A stretch of 64,000 nucleotides of DNA from DASUXY01 sp035301985 (lineage in GTDB: Bacteria > Bacillota > Bacilli > Bacillales > Amphibacillaceae). The notes under the pieces are model-generated. The model was not told the origin of the DNA, did not search any database, and worked only from the letters and a program-made list of their open reading frames with translations. The stretch spans positions 82,422-146,421 of the forward strand of contig DATGTE010000010.1 in the NCBI GenBank assembly GCA_035301985.1. Reading direction: 5' to 3'. Below, one piece after another: positions 1 to 8,528 of this stretch; position 1 is the stretch's first letter; every line of letters starts with the position of its first letter. A program made the translations under genes and the position numbers.

Positions 1-307
1 TGGCGAGCATACTTTTCTCTGGTTCCAGTTAGGTTCTCGAGACCCTTATTTTATTTTGCCACTGATTGCGGCCGGGGCGACATTTTTACAGCAAAAATTG
101 ATGATGGCAGGAAGTCCGGCAGCAGATAATCCACAAATGAAAGTCATGTTGTATTTCATGCCGATTATGATCGGTGTATTTGCAATGTTTTTCCCATCAG
201 CTTTAGCATTATACTGGGTAGTGGGTAATATTTTCATGGTTGCTCAGACGATTTTCATTCGTAAACCAATGATGCAAGATGCTCATACGGGGGGAGACAA
301 GAAGTGA
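1..307 (+). CDS. yidC: Membrane protein insertase YidC/SpoIIIJ (3' end)
   Basis: This is the 3' end of a YidC/Oxa1-family insertase, which places Sec-dependent and Sec-independent proteins into the cytoplasmic membrane; the B. subtilis paralogue SpoIIIJ is also needed in the forespore. The reading frame is open from base 2 with no start inside the window. The readable 101 residues hold the family's hallmark stretch (FLWFQLG..DPYFILPLI) followed by two membrane segments and a short charged tail, as expected for the last part of the protein. It overlaps jag by 4 bases (GTGA). The family and the jag neighbour make the identity firm; whether it is the SpoIIIJ or the YqjG paralogue is decided by synteny only. 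Confidence 0.93.
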   Translation, partial: GEHTFLWFQLGSRDPYFILPLIAAGATFLQQKLMMAGSPAADNPQMKVMLYFMPIMIGVFAMFFPSALALYWVVGNIFMVAQTIFIRKPMMQDAHTGGDKK

Positions 308-921
308 GAGAAATAACTGCTAGTGGACAAACGGTAGATGAAGCGGTCCAATCAGCATTAGAGCAGTTAAACACTACAAAGGACCACGTCAACGTACAGG
401 TTATTGATGAAGGTAAAAAAGGATTGCTTGGAATTTTTGGGGCGAAGCCAGCCATTGTAAAAGTAACACTTGCAAAGAGTCAAATTGAGAAAGCGGAAGA
501 ATACCTTAGAGATCTCATCAAGCAAATGAATTTAGTCATCAATATTTCGAAGACGGTCGATGGTCATCATGTAACATTTAATTTAGACGGTGAAAAAATT
601 GCACTGATTATCGGTAAACGTGGCCAAACGTTAAACGCACTGCAATACTTAGTCCATCTTATCATCAATCGAAGTGGTGAGGACTATTATACCGTTACAT
701 TGGACGCCGAAGGTTACCGAGGTCGCCGGAGAAAGACATTGGAAATGTTAGCCATGCGGATGGCTGAAAAAGCAAAACGACTCAATCGAAAGGTTGCTCT
801 TGATCCGATGCCGGCATTTGAACGAAAAATTATCCATAGTACACTTCAACAGAAAGAAAATATTAAGACATATTCAAGCGGAGAAGAACCACACCGTCAT
901 ATCGTTATTAGCTATCAATAA
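304..921 (+). CDS. jag: RNA-binding protein Jag/KhpB
   Basis: The 205-residue protein has the three Jag domains in order: an N-terminal Jag_N domain (about 1-50), a KH domain with the GKRG loop at 104-107, and a C-terminal R3H domain with the R..xxxH pair at 174 and 178. Jag/KhpB binds RNA, often with KhpA, and influences cell elongation and division in Gram-positive bacteria. The GTG start overlaps the yidC stop, so translation is probably coupled. An intrinsic terminator follows, ending the yidC-jag transcript before mnmE. Confidence 0.95.
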   Translation: MREITASGQTVDEAVQSALEQLNTTKDHVNVQVIDEGKKGLLGIFGAKPAIVKVTLAKSQIEKAEEYLRDLIKQMNLVINISKTVDGHHVTFNLDGEKIALIIGKRGQTLNALQYLVHLIINRSGEDYYTVTLDAEGYRGRRRKTLEMLAMRMAEKAKRLNRKVALDPMPAFERKIIHSTLQQKENIKTYSSGEEPHRHIVISYQ

Positions 922-936
922 AACAATGATACATGT

Positions 937-965
937 AACCCTGGGGGAGAACCAGGGTTTTTTTA
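937..965 (+). terminator. Intrinsic terminator after jag
   Basis: An 8-bp perfect stem (AACCCTGG 937-944 with CCAGGGTT 952-959) is followed by a run of seven T. It lies 16 bases past the jag stop. Confidence 0.85.
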
Positions 966-1048
966 TTTGTAAAAAATTGAGCATGTATAAAAAGATAGCG
1001 CAAGAAAAACAATGTATGGCGGCTCATGTCAAGCGATGTCTTTAGATG

Positions 1049-1084
1049 AAAATAAACTTATCCACATGTGGATAAGTTTATTTT
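1049..1084. promoter_or_regulatory. Head-to-head pair of perfect DnaA boxes in an 18-bp-arm palindrome
   Basis: Two exact consensus DnaA boxes, TTATCCACA (1058-1066) and TGTGGATAA (1067-1075), abut in inverted orientation. The palindrome extends outwards to perfect 18-bp arms (1049-1066 and 1067-1084). A related palindrome TCCACATGTGGA sits at 1123-1134. The site is in the jag-mnmE gap close to the inferred oriC, so DnaA binding is plausible. The right arm ends in T residues, so it could alternatively or additionally act as a second terminator. Confidence 0.65.
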
Positions 1085-1212
1085 TGAACAAAAATGTGTT
1101 ACTCTTATAAGTTAGTAATGTGTCCACATGTGGATTATAAGGGAATTCGTATCGAAAGCAATGAATATTACAATAGATATTTTTAAAGTGGAAAGGATGG
1201 AGGTGAAGTTAG

Positions 1213-2589
1213 ATGAAAAATGATACGATTACTGCCATTTCGACTCCAATTGGTGAAGGGGCGATATCAATCGTTCGATTGAGCGGTCCAGAAGCGGTGG
1301 AGATTGCAAACCAAATTTATCGGGGTAAAGATTTAACGGAAGTCGATTCGCATACCATTCATTATGGAAAAATTATGGATCCAGAGACAAATACAATCGC
1401 TGAGGAAGTCATGGTTTCGGTAATGAAAGCGCCAAAGACATTTACTCGAGAAGACGTTGTTGAAATCAACTGTCACGGAGGAATTGTAGCCGTCAATCGA
1501 GTGCTTGAAATTGTTTTAACTCAAGGCGCACGACTTGCAGAGCCAGGTGAGTTTACGAAACGAGCATTTTTAAATGGAAGGATTGATTTGTCACAGGCTG
1601 AAGCAGTAATGGATGTCATCCGAGCGAAGACAGATCAAGCTATGAATGTCGCTTTAAAGCAGATGGATGGACGTTTGTCAAAGTTAATTCAACGATTTCG
1701 ACAAGATTTATTGGAAACCATTGCGCACGTCGAAGTGAATATTGATTATCCGGAATATGATGATGTGGAAGAGATGTCTACGGACATGATGCGTAAAAAA
1801 ACAAAAGAAGTCCATGCAGGGATTGAAGAATTGTTACAAGTAGCTCAACAGGGAAAAATTTTACGTGAAGGCTTAAGCACAGCTATTATTGGTCGGCCAA
1901 ATGTTGGTAAATCTTCACTGATGAACACATTGGCACAAGAGAGTAAAGCAATTGTTACTGAAGTTCCGGGTACGACGAGAGACGTCATTGAAGAGTATGT
2001 GAATGTCCGCGGTGTTCCATTACGTTTAATCGATACAGCTGGGATTCGTGAGACAGAAGATATCGTTGAAAAAATGGGCGTTGAACGCTCTCGACAAGTC
2101 TTACAGGAATCCGATTTAATTTTATTTGTGTTAAACTATAATGACGAACTCACTGAAGATGACCGAGCCCTTTTTCAAGCCATCGAAGGGTTTGAATATA
2201 TTGTTATTATTAATAAAACAGATTTAGAACAGAAGTTAAACATCAATGAAGTGAAACAGTTAGCTGGTGGCAATCCGATTGTTACGACGTCTATCATTGA
2301 GGAAAAAGGAATAGATGAATTGGAAAAAGCGATCGCCCGCATCTTTTTTGCTGGTGAGATTGAAACGGGTGATTTAACATACGTGTCGAATGTTCGACAC
2401 ATTCAATTGCTCAAACAGTCAAAACAATCATTAGAAGATGCGATGGAAGGTTTAGAACTTGGCATGCCTTTGGATATTGTCCAAATTGATGTCACAAGAA
2501 CGTGGGAATTTTTAGGTGAAATTGTTGGAGATACAGCTAGCGAAGGATTAATTGATCAACTATTTTCTCAATTTTGTTTAGGGAAATAA
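1213..2589 (+). CDS. mnmE: tRNA modification GTPase MnmE (TrmE)
   Basis: MnmE works with MnmG to make the 5-carboxymethylaminomethyl group on wobble U34 of certain tRNAs. The 458-residue protein has the N-terminal tetrahydrofolate-binding domain, a helical domain, and an inserted G domain with GRPNVGKS at 227-234, DTAG at 274-277 and NKTD at 334-337. It ends in the characteristic C-x-G-K (CLGK, 455-458), whose Cys is needed for activity. A strong Shine-Dalgarno (GGAGGTGA) precedes the ATG. It lies directly upstream of its partner mnmG, as in other Bacillaceae. Confidence 0.97.
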   Translation: MKNDTITAISTPIGEGAISIVRLSGPEAVEIANQIYRGKDLTEVDSHTIHYGKIMDPETNTIAEEVMVSVMKAPKTFTREDVVEINCHGGIVAVNRVLEIVLTQGARLAEPGEFTKRAFLNGRIDLSQAEAVMDVIRAKTDQAMNVALKQMDGRLSKLIQRFRQDLLETIAHVEVNIDYPEYDDVEEMSTDMMRKKTKEVHAGIEELLQVAQQGKILREGLSTAIIGRPNVGKSSLMNTLAQESKAIVTEVPGTTRDVIEEYVNVRGVPLRLIDTAGIRETEDIVEKMGVERSRQVLQESDLILFVLNYNDELTEDDRALFQAIEGFEYIVIINKTDLEQKLNINEVKQLAGGNPIVTTSIIEEKGIDELEKAIARIFFAGEIETGDLTYVSNVRHIQLLKQSKQSLEDAMEGLELGMPLDIVQIDVTRTWEFLGEIVGDTASEGLIDQLFSQFCLGK

Positions 2590-2648
2590 TGATTTACGAT
2601 TCGGATATGAACAACTTGACAATAATGATAAAGAAAGGATGAAAAATA

Positions 2649-4535
2649 ATGGTCTACAATGCTGGAACATATGATGTCATTGTAATTGGGGCAGGGCATG
2701 CAGGTGTAGAAGCAGGTTTAGCTGCTGCAAGATCAGGAGCGAAAACATTGATGCTAACGTTGAATCTTGACATGGTCGCTTTTATGCCATGTAACCCATC
2801 TCTAGGCGGACCGGCAAAAGGGATCGTCATTCGTGAAATTGACGCCCTCGGTGGTGTGATGGGTAAAGTGATTGATCAAGCATATATTCAAATGCGTATG
2901 TTAAATACGCGAAAAGGTCCTGCAGTAAGGGCTTTACGTGCACAAGCCGATAAACCGGTTTATATTCAAAAAATGAAGCAAATCCTTGAAAATGAAGACA
3001 ATTTAACATTGCGCCAAGGTATGGTCGATGAACTAATCGTTGAAGACGGCGTTTGTAAAGGTGTTATTACGGAGACAAAAGCCGCCTATTATGCGGAGGC
3101 AGTTATTGTTACGACCGGTACGTTTATGCGCGGTAAAGTGTTGATGGGGGATTTGGAATATGAAAGTGGCCCAAATAATCAACGAGCATCGGTAAAGTTA
3201 TCAGAAAATCTCGAGGACTTAGGATTAGAGCTTACTCGTTTCAAAACAGGTACGCCCCCACGTGTAAATAGTCATACAATCGATTATTCAAAAACAGAAA
3301 TTCAGCCAGGGGATGACAAGCCTCAAGGGTTTTCATATGAAACGACGAAATTTATTACTGATCAAATCCCTTGTTGGCTTACGCATACGAATGAATTTAC
3401 GCATAAAGTGATCAATGATAATTTAGGTTTGTCAGCGATGTACTCGGGCATGATCAAAGGTACAGGTCCGCGTTACTGTCCGTCAATTGAAGATAAAATT
3501 GTTCGCTTTCATGATAAACCACGCCATCAGGTCTTTTTAGAACCTGAAGGTCGCCATACAGAAGAAGTATATGTCCAAGGATTATCAACATCTCTTCCAG
3601 AGGATATTCAAGAAAAAATGGTGAAGTCTGTTCCAGGTCTTGAAAATGCACAGATTATGCGGCCAGGTTATGCGATTGAATATGATGCAGTCGTTCCGAC
3701 ACAATTATGGCCAACTTTAGAAACGAAGAAGATTGCGAACCTTTATACAGCCGGACAAATCAACGGTACATCAGGATATGAAGAGGCAGCTGGACAAGGT
3801 TTAATGGCAGGAATTAATGCTGCCCGGAAAGTCTTAGGAAAAGACCCCGTCATCCTAGATCGTTCTCAAGCTTATATCGGTGTATTGATTGATGATTTGG
3901 TGACGAAAGGGACAAAAGAGCCGTATCGTTTGTTAACATCACGGGCCGAATATCGTTTACTGCTAAGACATGACAACGCAGATTTACGTTTAACACCGTT
4001 AGGGTATGAGTTAGGCTTAATAAGCGAGGAACGTTATCAAGCTTTTGTAGAGAAAAAAGAAGCCATTACAAAAGAAAAGGATCGTTTATATAAACTGATT
4101 ATAAAGCCGACCGAAGCAGTGCAACAAATGTTAAAGCAAGCTAAAGCAACCCCTTTAAAAGATGCGGTACGGGCATATAATTTGTTAAAACGACCCGAAA
4201 TTTCTTATGAAATGCTTGAAAAAGTGATCGAGACAGATCCATCATTATCTCTTGAAGTGAAAGAGCAGGTTGAAATCCAAATTAAATATGAAGGATATAT
4301 TAAAAAGGCGAGAGAACAAGTGGAACGAATGCTTAAAATGGAAGATAAAAAAATCCCACAAAATATTGATTACGATGCGATTAGCGGATTAGCTTCCGAA
4401 GCGAAAGAAAAATTAAAGAAAGTCCGTCCCTTGTCTGTAGGGCAGGCATCTCGAATCGCAGGTGTGAACCCAGCTGATATTTCTATTTTAGTCGTATATT
4501 TGGAACAAGGAAAAATTGCTAAAGTAGCGAATTAA
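2649..4535 (+). CDS. mnmG: tRNA uridine 5-carboxymethylaminomethyl modification enzyme MnmG (GidA)
   Basis: MnmG is the FAD- and NADH-dependent partner of MnmE in U34 tRNA modification. The 628 residues match the long MnmG form. The FAD-binding GxGxxG (GAGHAG) is at 14-19, the conserved CNPSLGG motif is near 48-54, and the C-terminal helical domain that contacts MnmE and tRNA is complete. It starts 59 bases after mnmE with an AAAGGATG-type ribosome binding site. A terminator-like hairpin separates it from rsmG. Confidence 0.97.
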   Translation: MVYNAGTYDVIVIGAGHAGVEAGLAAARSGAKTLMLTLNLDMVAFMPCNPSLGGPAKGIVIREIDALGGVMGKVIDQAYIQMRMLNTRKGPAVRALRAQADKPVYIQKMKQILENEDNLTLRQGMVDELIVEDGVCKGVITETKAAYYAEAVIVTTGTFMRGKVLMGDLEYESGPNNQRASVKLSENLEDLGLELTRFKTGTPPRVNSHTIDYSKTEIQPGDDKPQGFSYETTKFITDQIPCWLTHTNEFTHKVINDNLGLSAMYSGMIKGTGPRYCPSIEDKIVRFHDKPRHQVFLEPEGRHTEEVYVQGLSTSLPEDIQEKMVKSVPGLENAQIMRPGYAIEYDAVVPTQLWPTLETKKIANLYTAGQINGTSGYEEAAGQGLMAGINAARKVLGKDPVILDRSQAYIGVLIDDLVTKGTKEPYRLLTSRAEYRLLLRHDNADLRLTPLGYELGLISEERYQAFVEKKEAITKEKDRLYKLIIKPTEAVQQMLKQAKATPLKDAVRAYNLLKRPEISYEMLEKVIETDPSLSLEVKEQVEIQIKYEGYIKKAREQVERMLKMEDKKIPQNIDYDAISGLASEAKEKLKKVRPLSVGQASRIAGVNPADISILVVYLEQGKIAKVAN

Positions 4536-4543
4536 TAGTGGTT

Positions 4544-4578
4544 AAAAGTGACCCATTATATACATGGGGTCACTTTTT
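4544..4578 (+). terminator. Terminator-like hairpin between mnmG and rsmG
   Basis: AAAGTGACC... pairs with ...GGTCACTTT across a short AT-rich loop and runs into five T. It sits only about 25 bases before the rsmG start codon, so it probably attenuates rather than fully separates the two genes. Confidence 0.7.
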
Positions 4579-4602
4579 GCCCATTCTAAGGAGGCGTTTT
4601 CA

Positions 4603-5319
4603 ATGAATCCAGAGCAATTTTCATTGGAATTGAAGAAAAAAGGAATACAATTAACGAGTCAGCAACTCGAGCAATTTGCAATCTATTTCAAAACGCTTGT
4701 GGAATGGAATAAAAAGATGAATTTAACAGCCCTTACATCGGAAGAAGATGTTTATTTAAAGCATTTCTATGATTCGATTACAGCTGCATTTTATGTTGAT
4801 TTTAATCAACCAATTGAACTTTGTGATGTCGGAGCTGGTGCCGGTTTTCCGAGTATTCCACTTAAAATATGCTTTCCACAGCTCCGTGTCACCATTGTTG
4901 ACTCATTAAAGAAGCGAATTGGCTTTTTGGAGCATTTAGCAACTAAATTAGAGTTGGACCATGTTCATTTCTATCACGACCGTGCGGAGACTTTTGGAAG
5001 AAATAAGAAGTTTCGCCAACGCTTTGACCTTGTCATCGCCCGAGCTGTTGCGAGAATGTCTGTTTTAAGTGAATTATGTTTACCATTGGTGAAGAAAAAC
5101 GGCACATTTATCGCCATGAAGGGTTCACAAGTAGAAGAAGAGTTAGACGTTGCTCAAAAAGCTCTACAACAATTAGGTGGAGAGTTAAAACATACCTATA
5201 CATTTACATTACCAGAAGAAAATAGTGAACGATCGATTGTAATTATAGATAAAGAGAAAAACACACCGAAGAAGTATCCACGAAAGCCTGGAACCCCTAA
5301 TCGACAGCCAATTGAGTAA
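4603..5319 (+). CDS. rsmG: 16S rRNA (guanine527-N7)-methyltransferase RsmG (GidB)
   Basis: RsmG methylates N7 of G527 in 16S rRNA using S-adenosylmethionine; its loss gives low-level streptomycin resistance in several bacteria. The 238-residue protein has the Rossmann SAM motif CDVGAGAG at about 74-81. The start chosen is the ATG at 4603, which has an AAGGAGG Shine-Dalgarno at the right distance; the frame is open further upstream to 4564, but that stretch overlaps the terminator hairpin. The C-terminus is basic and proline-rich. Confidence 0.96.
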   Translation: MNPEQFSLELKKKGIQLTSQQLEQFAIYFKTLVEWNKKMNLTALTSEEDVYLKHFYDSITAAFYVDFNQPIELCDVGAGAGFPSIPLKICFPQLRVTIVDSLKKRIGFLEHLATKLELDHVHFYHDRAETFGRNKKFRQRFDLVIARAVARMSVLSELCLPLVKKNGTFIAMKGSQVEEELDVAQKALQQLGGELKHTYTFTLPEENSERSIVIIDKEKNTPKKYPRKPGTPNRQPIE

Positions 5320-5791
5320 TAAAAAAATTTGCTTTTCATGTTACGATACAATAAAACTCGGATGATCTATTTTAAAGTTTACTTCGTAATGAATGAGGGT
5401 TATGAAGTTACATGTAGCTGGTAAGGTTGGAGCATATCGTGTTTTGAAGCGTACAAGAAGATGTTCATGGTATATGAAGTGACCGCTAACAAAGAACGAC
5501 ATAATAGATGTTTTTTACATGTGTAATGATCGCGGATTTATTGATTACTGTCAAATCGTTTCATATATTTCCAATCATATTTATGGTAAAATAAAACCAT
5601 ATGGGTGTTTGTCATTGGTCAATCTTTTATATACAGATGAATACATAATATTAATTTTACAAAGAAATGTTTCACGTGAAACATTTTGGCTTTCTTTTTC
5701 CGTACTATTATTCAATAGTCTTGATATATATTTATAATTTTTCTCAAATGGAGATACTCACTCCATTTGTAATCTAAGGTGGTGTTAGATT
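5320..5791. other. rsmG-noc intergenic region
   Basis: About 470 bases with no convincing gene. It holds the parS site at 5668-5683. The noc leader contains a 9-bp hairpin (CAAATGGAG 5745-5753 with CTCCATTTG 5761-5769) ending shortly before the noc ribosome binding site, which may affect noc mRNA stability or translation. The rest is AT-rich with no recognisable signal. Confidence 0.6.
5668..5683. promoter_or_regulatory. parS centromere site 1
   Basis: TGTTTCACGTGAAACA is an exact match to the Bacillus parS consensus (TGTTnCACGTGAAACA) and is a perfect 16-bp palindrome. It lies just upstream of noc, which belongs to the ParB family, and within 2 kb of soj-spo0J, whose ParB loads at such sites. 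Confidence 0.95.
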
Positions 5792-6643
5792 GTGTTTCAA
5801 CCCTTTCATCGAATCTTCGGTTTAGGTGATAAGTCAGATTCGCAAACAGGTGATCGTTCTTATCATCCAAATGAAGTTGTCCAAATCCCTGTAAATAAGA
5901 TCGAACCGAATCGCTATCAACCAAGGGCTATATTTGATGAGGAAAAAATTTTGGAGTTAGCACAAACGATCAATACACATGGAATGATTCAACCGATTGT
6001 TGTTCGGAAACTGGAAGATGAAACATATGAAATTATAGCCGGTGAGCGAAGATGGCGTGCTGTCCAAGAATTAGGGTGGGAAAGCATACCATCAATCATT
6101 CGTGATCTGACGGATACACAAACAGCCTCTGTTGCCTTAATTGAAAATCTTCAGCGCGAGGAATTGACTGTTATTGAGGAAGCTACTGCATACAAACAGT
6201 TAATCAATATGCATGAATTAACACAGGAGGCTCTCGCGCAACGATTGGGCAAAAGCCAATCAACGATAGCTAATAAATTAAGATTGCTTAATTTACCTGA
6301 AGAAATACAACAAGCATTACTCAATAAACAGATTACGGAACGACATGCACGGGCTCTCATTAAGTTAAAAGAACCGGAAAAGCAAGTGAAACTATTACAA
6401 GATATTATTGAGGAAAGCTTGAACGTCAAACAAACAGAAGAACGCGTTGAAAAAATGAACAAACCTCAAGAGAAGAAAAAGCGCCCAACGGTAAAAGGTG
6501 TCAATAAAGATATTCGAATCGCCATGAATACGATTAGGCAGTCGTTAAGCATGGTATCCGATGCGGGTGTACAAGTAGAGTCTGATGAAAAAGATCTTGA
6601 TGATTACTATCAAATTACGATAAAAATACCAAAAAAGAAATAA
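5792..6643 (+). CDS. noc: Nucleoid occlusion protein Noc
   Basis: Noc is a ParB-family CTPase that binds Noc sites on DNA, is recruited to the membrane and keeps FtsZ from assembling over the nucleoid. The 283 residues start with a short amphipathic N-terminus (MFQPFHRIFGLG) like the membrane-targeting helix of B. subtilis Noc. The CTP-binding GERRWR motif is at 84-89 and a helix-turn-helix spans about 144-165. The GTG start is supported by an AAGGTGGTG ribosome binding site. It lies upstream of soj-spo0J, separated by a terminator. A perfect Noc-binding site occurs at 30129. Confidence 0.95.
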   Translation: MFQPFHRIFGLGDKSDSQTGDRSYHPNEVVQIPVNKIEPNRYQPRAIFDEEKILELAQTINTHGMIQPIVVRKLEDETYEIIAGERRWRAVQELGWESIPSIIRDLTDTQTASVALIENLQREELTVIEEATAYKQLINMHELTQEALAQRLGKSQSTIANKLRLLNLPEEIQQALLNKQITERHARALIKLKEPEKQVKLLQDIIEESLNVKQTEERVEKMNKPQEKKKRPTVKGVNKDIRIAMNTIRQSLSMVSDAGVQVESDEKDLDDYYQITIKIPKKK

Positions 6644-6674
6644 TTTATAACTTATTAGTATAATAGGCGTCATG

Positions 6675-6718
6675 GATTGCATCCTGATCAGTGTGAGTAG
6701 GGGATGCAATCTTTTTTT
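6675..6718 (+). terminator. Intrinsic terminator after noc
   Basis: A perfect 10-bp stem, GATTGCATCC (6675-6684) with GGATGCAATC (6702-6711), is followed by seven T. Confidence 0.9.
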
Positions 6719-6837
6719 AAAGAAAAGTGTTTGTTTTTGCTTTCGATCAGTCAATTTTTAGGAAATAAGTAAAAAAGGTGGGAGTTTTTATAGTAATAAT
6801 GATAGAATGGATAATATATAGTTAGGTAGGTGAAAAC

Positions 6838-7611
6838 ATGGGGAAAATAATGTCTATCGCTAATCAAAAAGGTGGCGTAGGTAAAACAACATCAGCTGTC
6901 AATTTGAGCGCATGTTTAGCATACCTTGGTCATAAGGTCTTACTCGTTGATATTGATCCACAGGGAAATGCAACGAGTGGTGTCGGTATTAATAAAGCAG
7001 ACATGAATGAATGTGTTTATAATGTCTTAGTAGAAGATTTACCAGCTGAAGATGTATGTGTTACGACGAATATAGAGAATTTAGACTTAATACCTGCTAC
7101 AATTCAATTAGCTGGTGCAGAAATAGAACTTGTCCCAACGATTTCACGTGAAGTTCGATTGAAAAATTCATTGGAAAAGTTAAAAGGTAATTATGACTAC
7201 ATTATTATCGATTGTCCACCATCCTTAGGATTATTAACACTTAATGCATTAACAGCTTCTGATTCAGTAATCATTCCTGTCCAATGTGAATATTACGCGT
7301 TGGAAGGTCTCAGTCAATTATTGAATACAGTGCGACTTGTTCAAAAACATTTGAATACAGAGCTACAAATCGAAGGCGTTTTGTTAACGATGTTAGATGC
7401 ACGGACAAACCTAGGTATTCAAGTGATCGAAGAAGTGAAAAAGTATTTCCAAGATAAAGTATATCAATCGATTATCCCACGAAATGTGCGACTTGGCGAA
7501 GCTCCAAGCCATGGAGAACCGATTATTACGTATGATCCAAAATCAAGAGGTGCAAAAGTATACCTTGAATTGGCGAAGGAAGTGATTAATAATGACGCGA
7601 AGGTTGGGTAA
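6838..7611 (+). CDS. soj: Chromosome partitioning ATPase Soj (ParA)
   Basis: Soj is the ParA ATPase that works with Spo0J/ParB in origin segregation and also regulates DnaA at initiation. The 257-residue protein carries the deviant Walker A KGGVGKTT at 11-18, the Walker A' DIDPQGN around 39-45 and the IIDCPPSLG switch region. It starts with ATG after AGGTAGGTG. Its 3' end overlaps spo0J by 20 bases, so the two are translationally coupled. Confidence 0.97.
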   Translation: MGKIMSIANQKGGVGKTTSAVNLSACLAYLGHKVLLVDIDPQGNATSGVGINKADMNECVYNVLVEDLPAEDVCVTTNIENLDLIPATIQLAGAEIELVPTISREVRLKNSLEKLKGNYDYIIIDCPPSLGLLTLNALTASDSVIIPVQCEYYALEGLSQLLNTVRLVQKHLNTELQIEGVLLTMLDARTNLGIQVIEEVKKYFQDKVYQSIIPRNVRLGEAPSHGEPIITYDPKSRGAKVYLELAKEVINNDAKVG

Positions 7612-8428
7612 AGGACTTGATGCGTTAATCTCTGATATGAATGTTGAGGAAGATTCCATACAGGACATACCTATTCGTGAATGTCGGCCGAATCCTTACC
7701 AACCTCGAAAAACATTCGCTGCTGAAGGTATAGATGAGTTAAAGGAGTCTATTTTGCAGTATGGCATTATTCAACCTTTAATTGTTCGAAAAAGTATTAA
7801 AGGGTATGAAATCGTCGTCGGTGAAAGACGTTTTCGTGCAGCCAAAGAAGCTGGATTGGATGTTATTCCAGCGATCGTAAAAGAGTTGTCTGATGGAAAA
7901 ATGATGGAACTTGCTCTTCTAGAAAACCTGCAACGTGAAGACTTAACACCGATTGAGGAAGCACATGCGTACAATAATTTAATGAATGAATTAAACATTA
8001 CACAAGCCGAGCTATCTAAACGGCTCGGTAAAAGCCGTTCGCATATAGCGAATATGGTTCGTTTATTATCATTACCCGATCAAGTAGTCGCTTATATCAA
8101 TAACGGTGAGCTTTCGATGGGACATGGACGGGCATTATTAGGCTTAAAAGACACCGATCAACTTATACCGGTTGTGACTAAAATACGAAAAGAAAAGCTT
8201 AACGTCCGCCAAGTTGAAAAGCTTATTATTCAATTAAATGAAAAACCCGCTGTTCAAAAAAAGAAAAAACCAAAAAAAGATATCTTCTTGCTCGAGCGCG
8301 AATCAATGTTACGTGAACGCCTCGGAACAGCCGTTACGATTCAGCGGGGAAAACGAAAAGGAAAAATTGAAATCGAGTTTTATACAGACGATGATTTGGA
8401 AAGAATTATTGATGAATTAGAAAATTGA
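7592..8428 (+). CDS. spo0J: ParB-family partition protein Spo0J
   Basis: Spo0J/ParB binds parS, spreads as a CTP-dependent DNA clamp and loads SMC condensin at the origin. The 278-residue protein begins with the typical KGLDALI region, has the CTP-binding GERRFR at 77-82 and a helix-turn-helix near 136-160, and ends in a short dimerisation domain. Both parS sites in the window (5668 and 9344) flank it. The start overlaps the soj 3' end. Confidence 0.97.
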   Translation: MTRRLGKGLDALISDMNVEEDSIQDIPIRECRPNPYQPRKTFAAEGIDELKESILQYGIIQPLIVRKSIKGYEIVVGERRFRAAKEAGLDVIPAIVKELSDGKMMELALLENLQREDLTPIEEAHAYNNLMNELNITQAELSKRLGKSRSHIANMVRLLSLPDQVVAYINNGELSMGHGRALLGLKDTDQLIPVVTKIRKEKLNVRQVEKLIIQLNEKPAVQKKKKPKKDIFLLERESMLRERLGTAVTIQRGKRKGKIEIEFYTDDDLERIIDELEN

Positions 8429-8433
8429 TTTAT

Positions 8434-8466
8434 AAAAAGGGCGGACGTTATGTCTGTCCTTTTTTG
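8434..8466 (+). terminator. Intrinsic terminator after spo0J
   Basis: AAAAGGgCgGAC pairs with GTCtGTCCTTTT around a GTTAT loop and continues into a T run; two of the pairs are G-U. Confidence 0.8.
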
Positions 8467-8528
8467 TCAAATGAAAAAAGTTACCTTACATGAGATGATC
8501 GATCTTTATGAATGGAGGGTATTCAATC

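Noticed and set aside
5519..5737. 72-codon open frame across the parS site
   Set aside because: No ribosome binding site, AT-rich composition, and the sequence is explained by parS and the noc leader.
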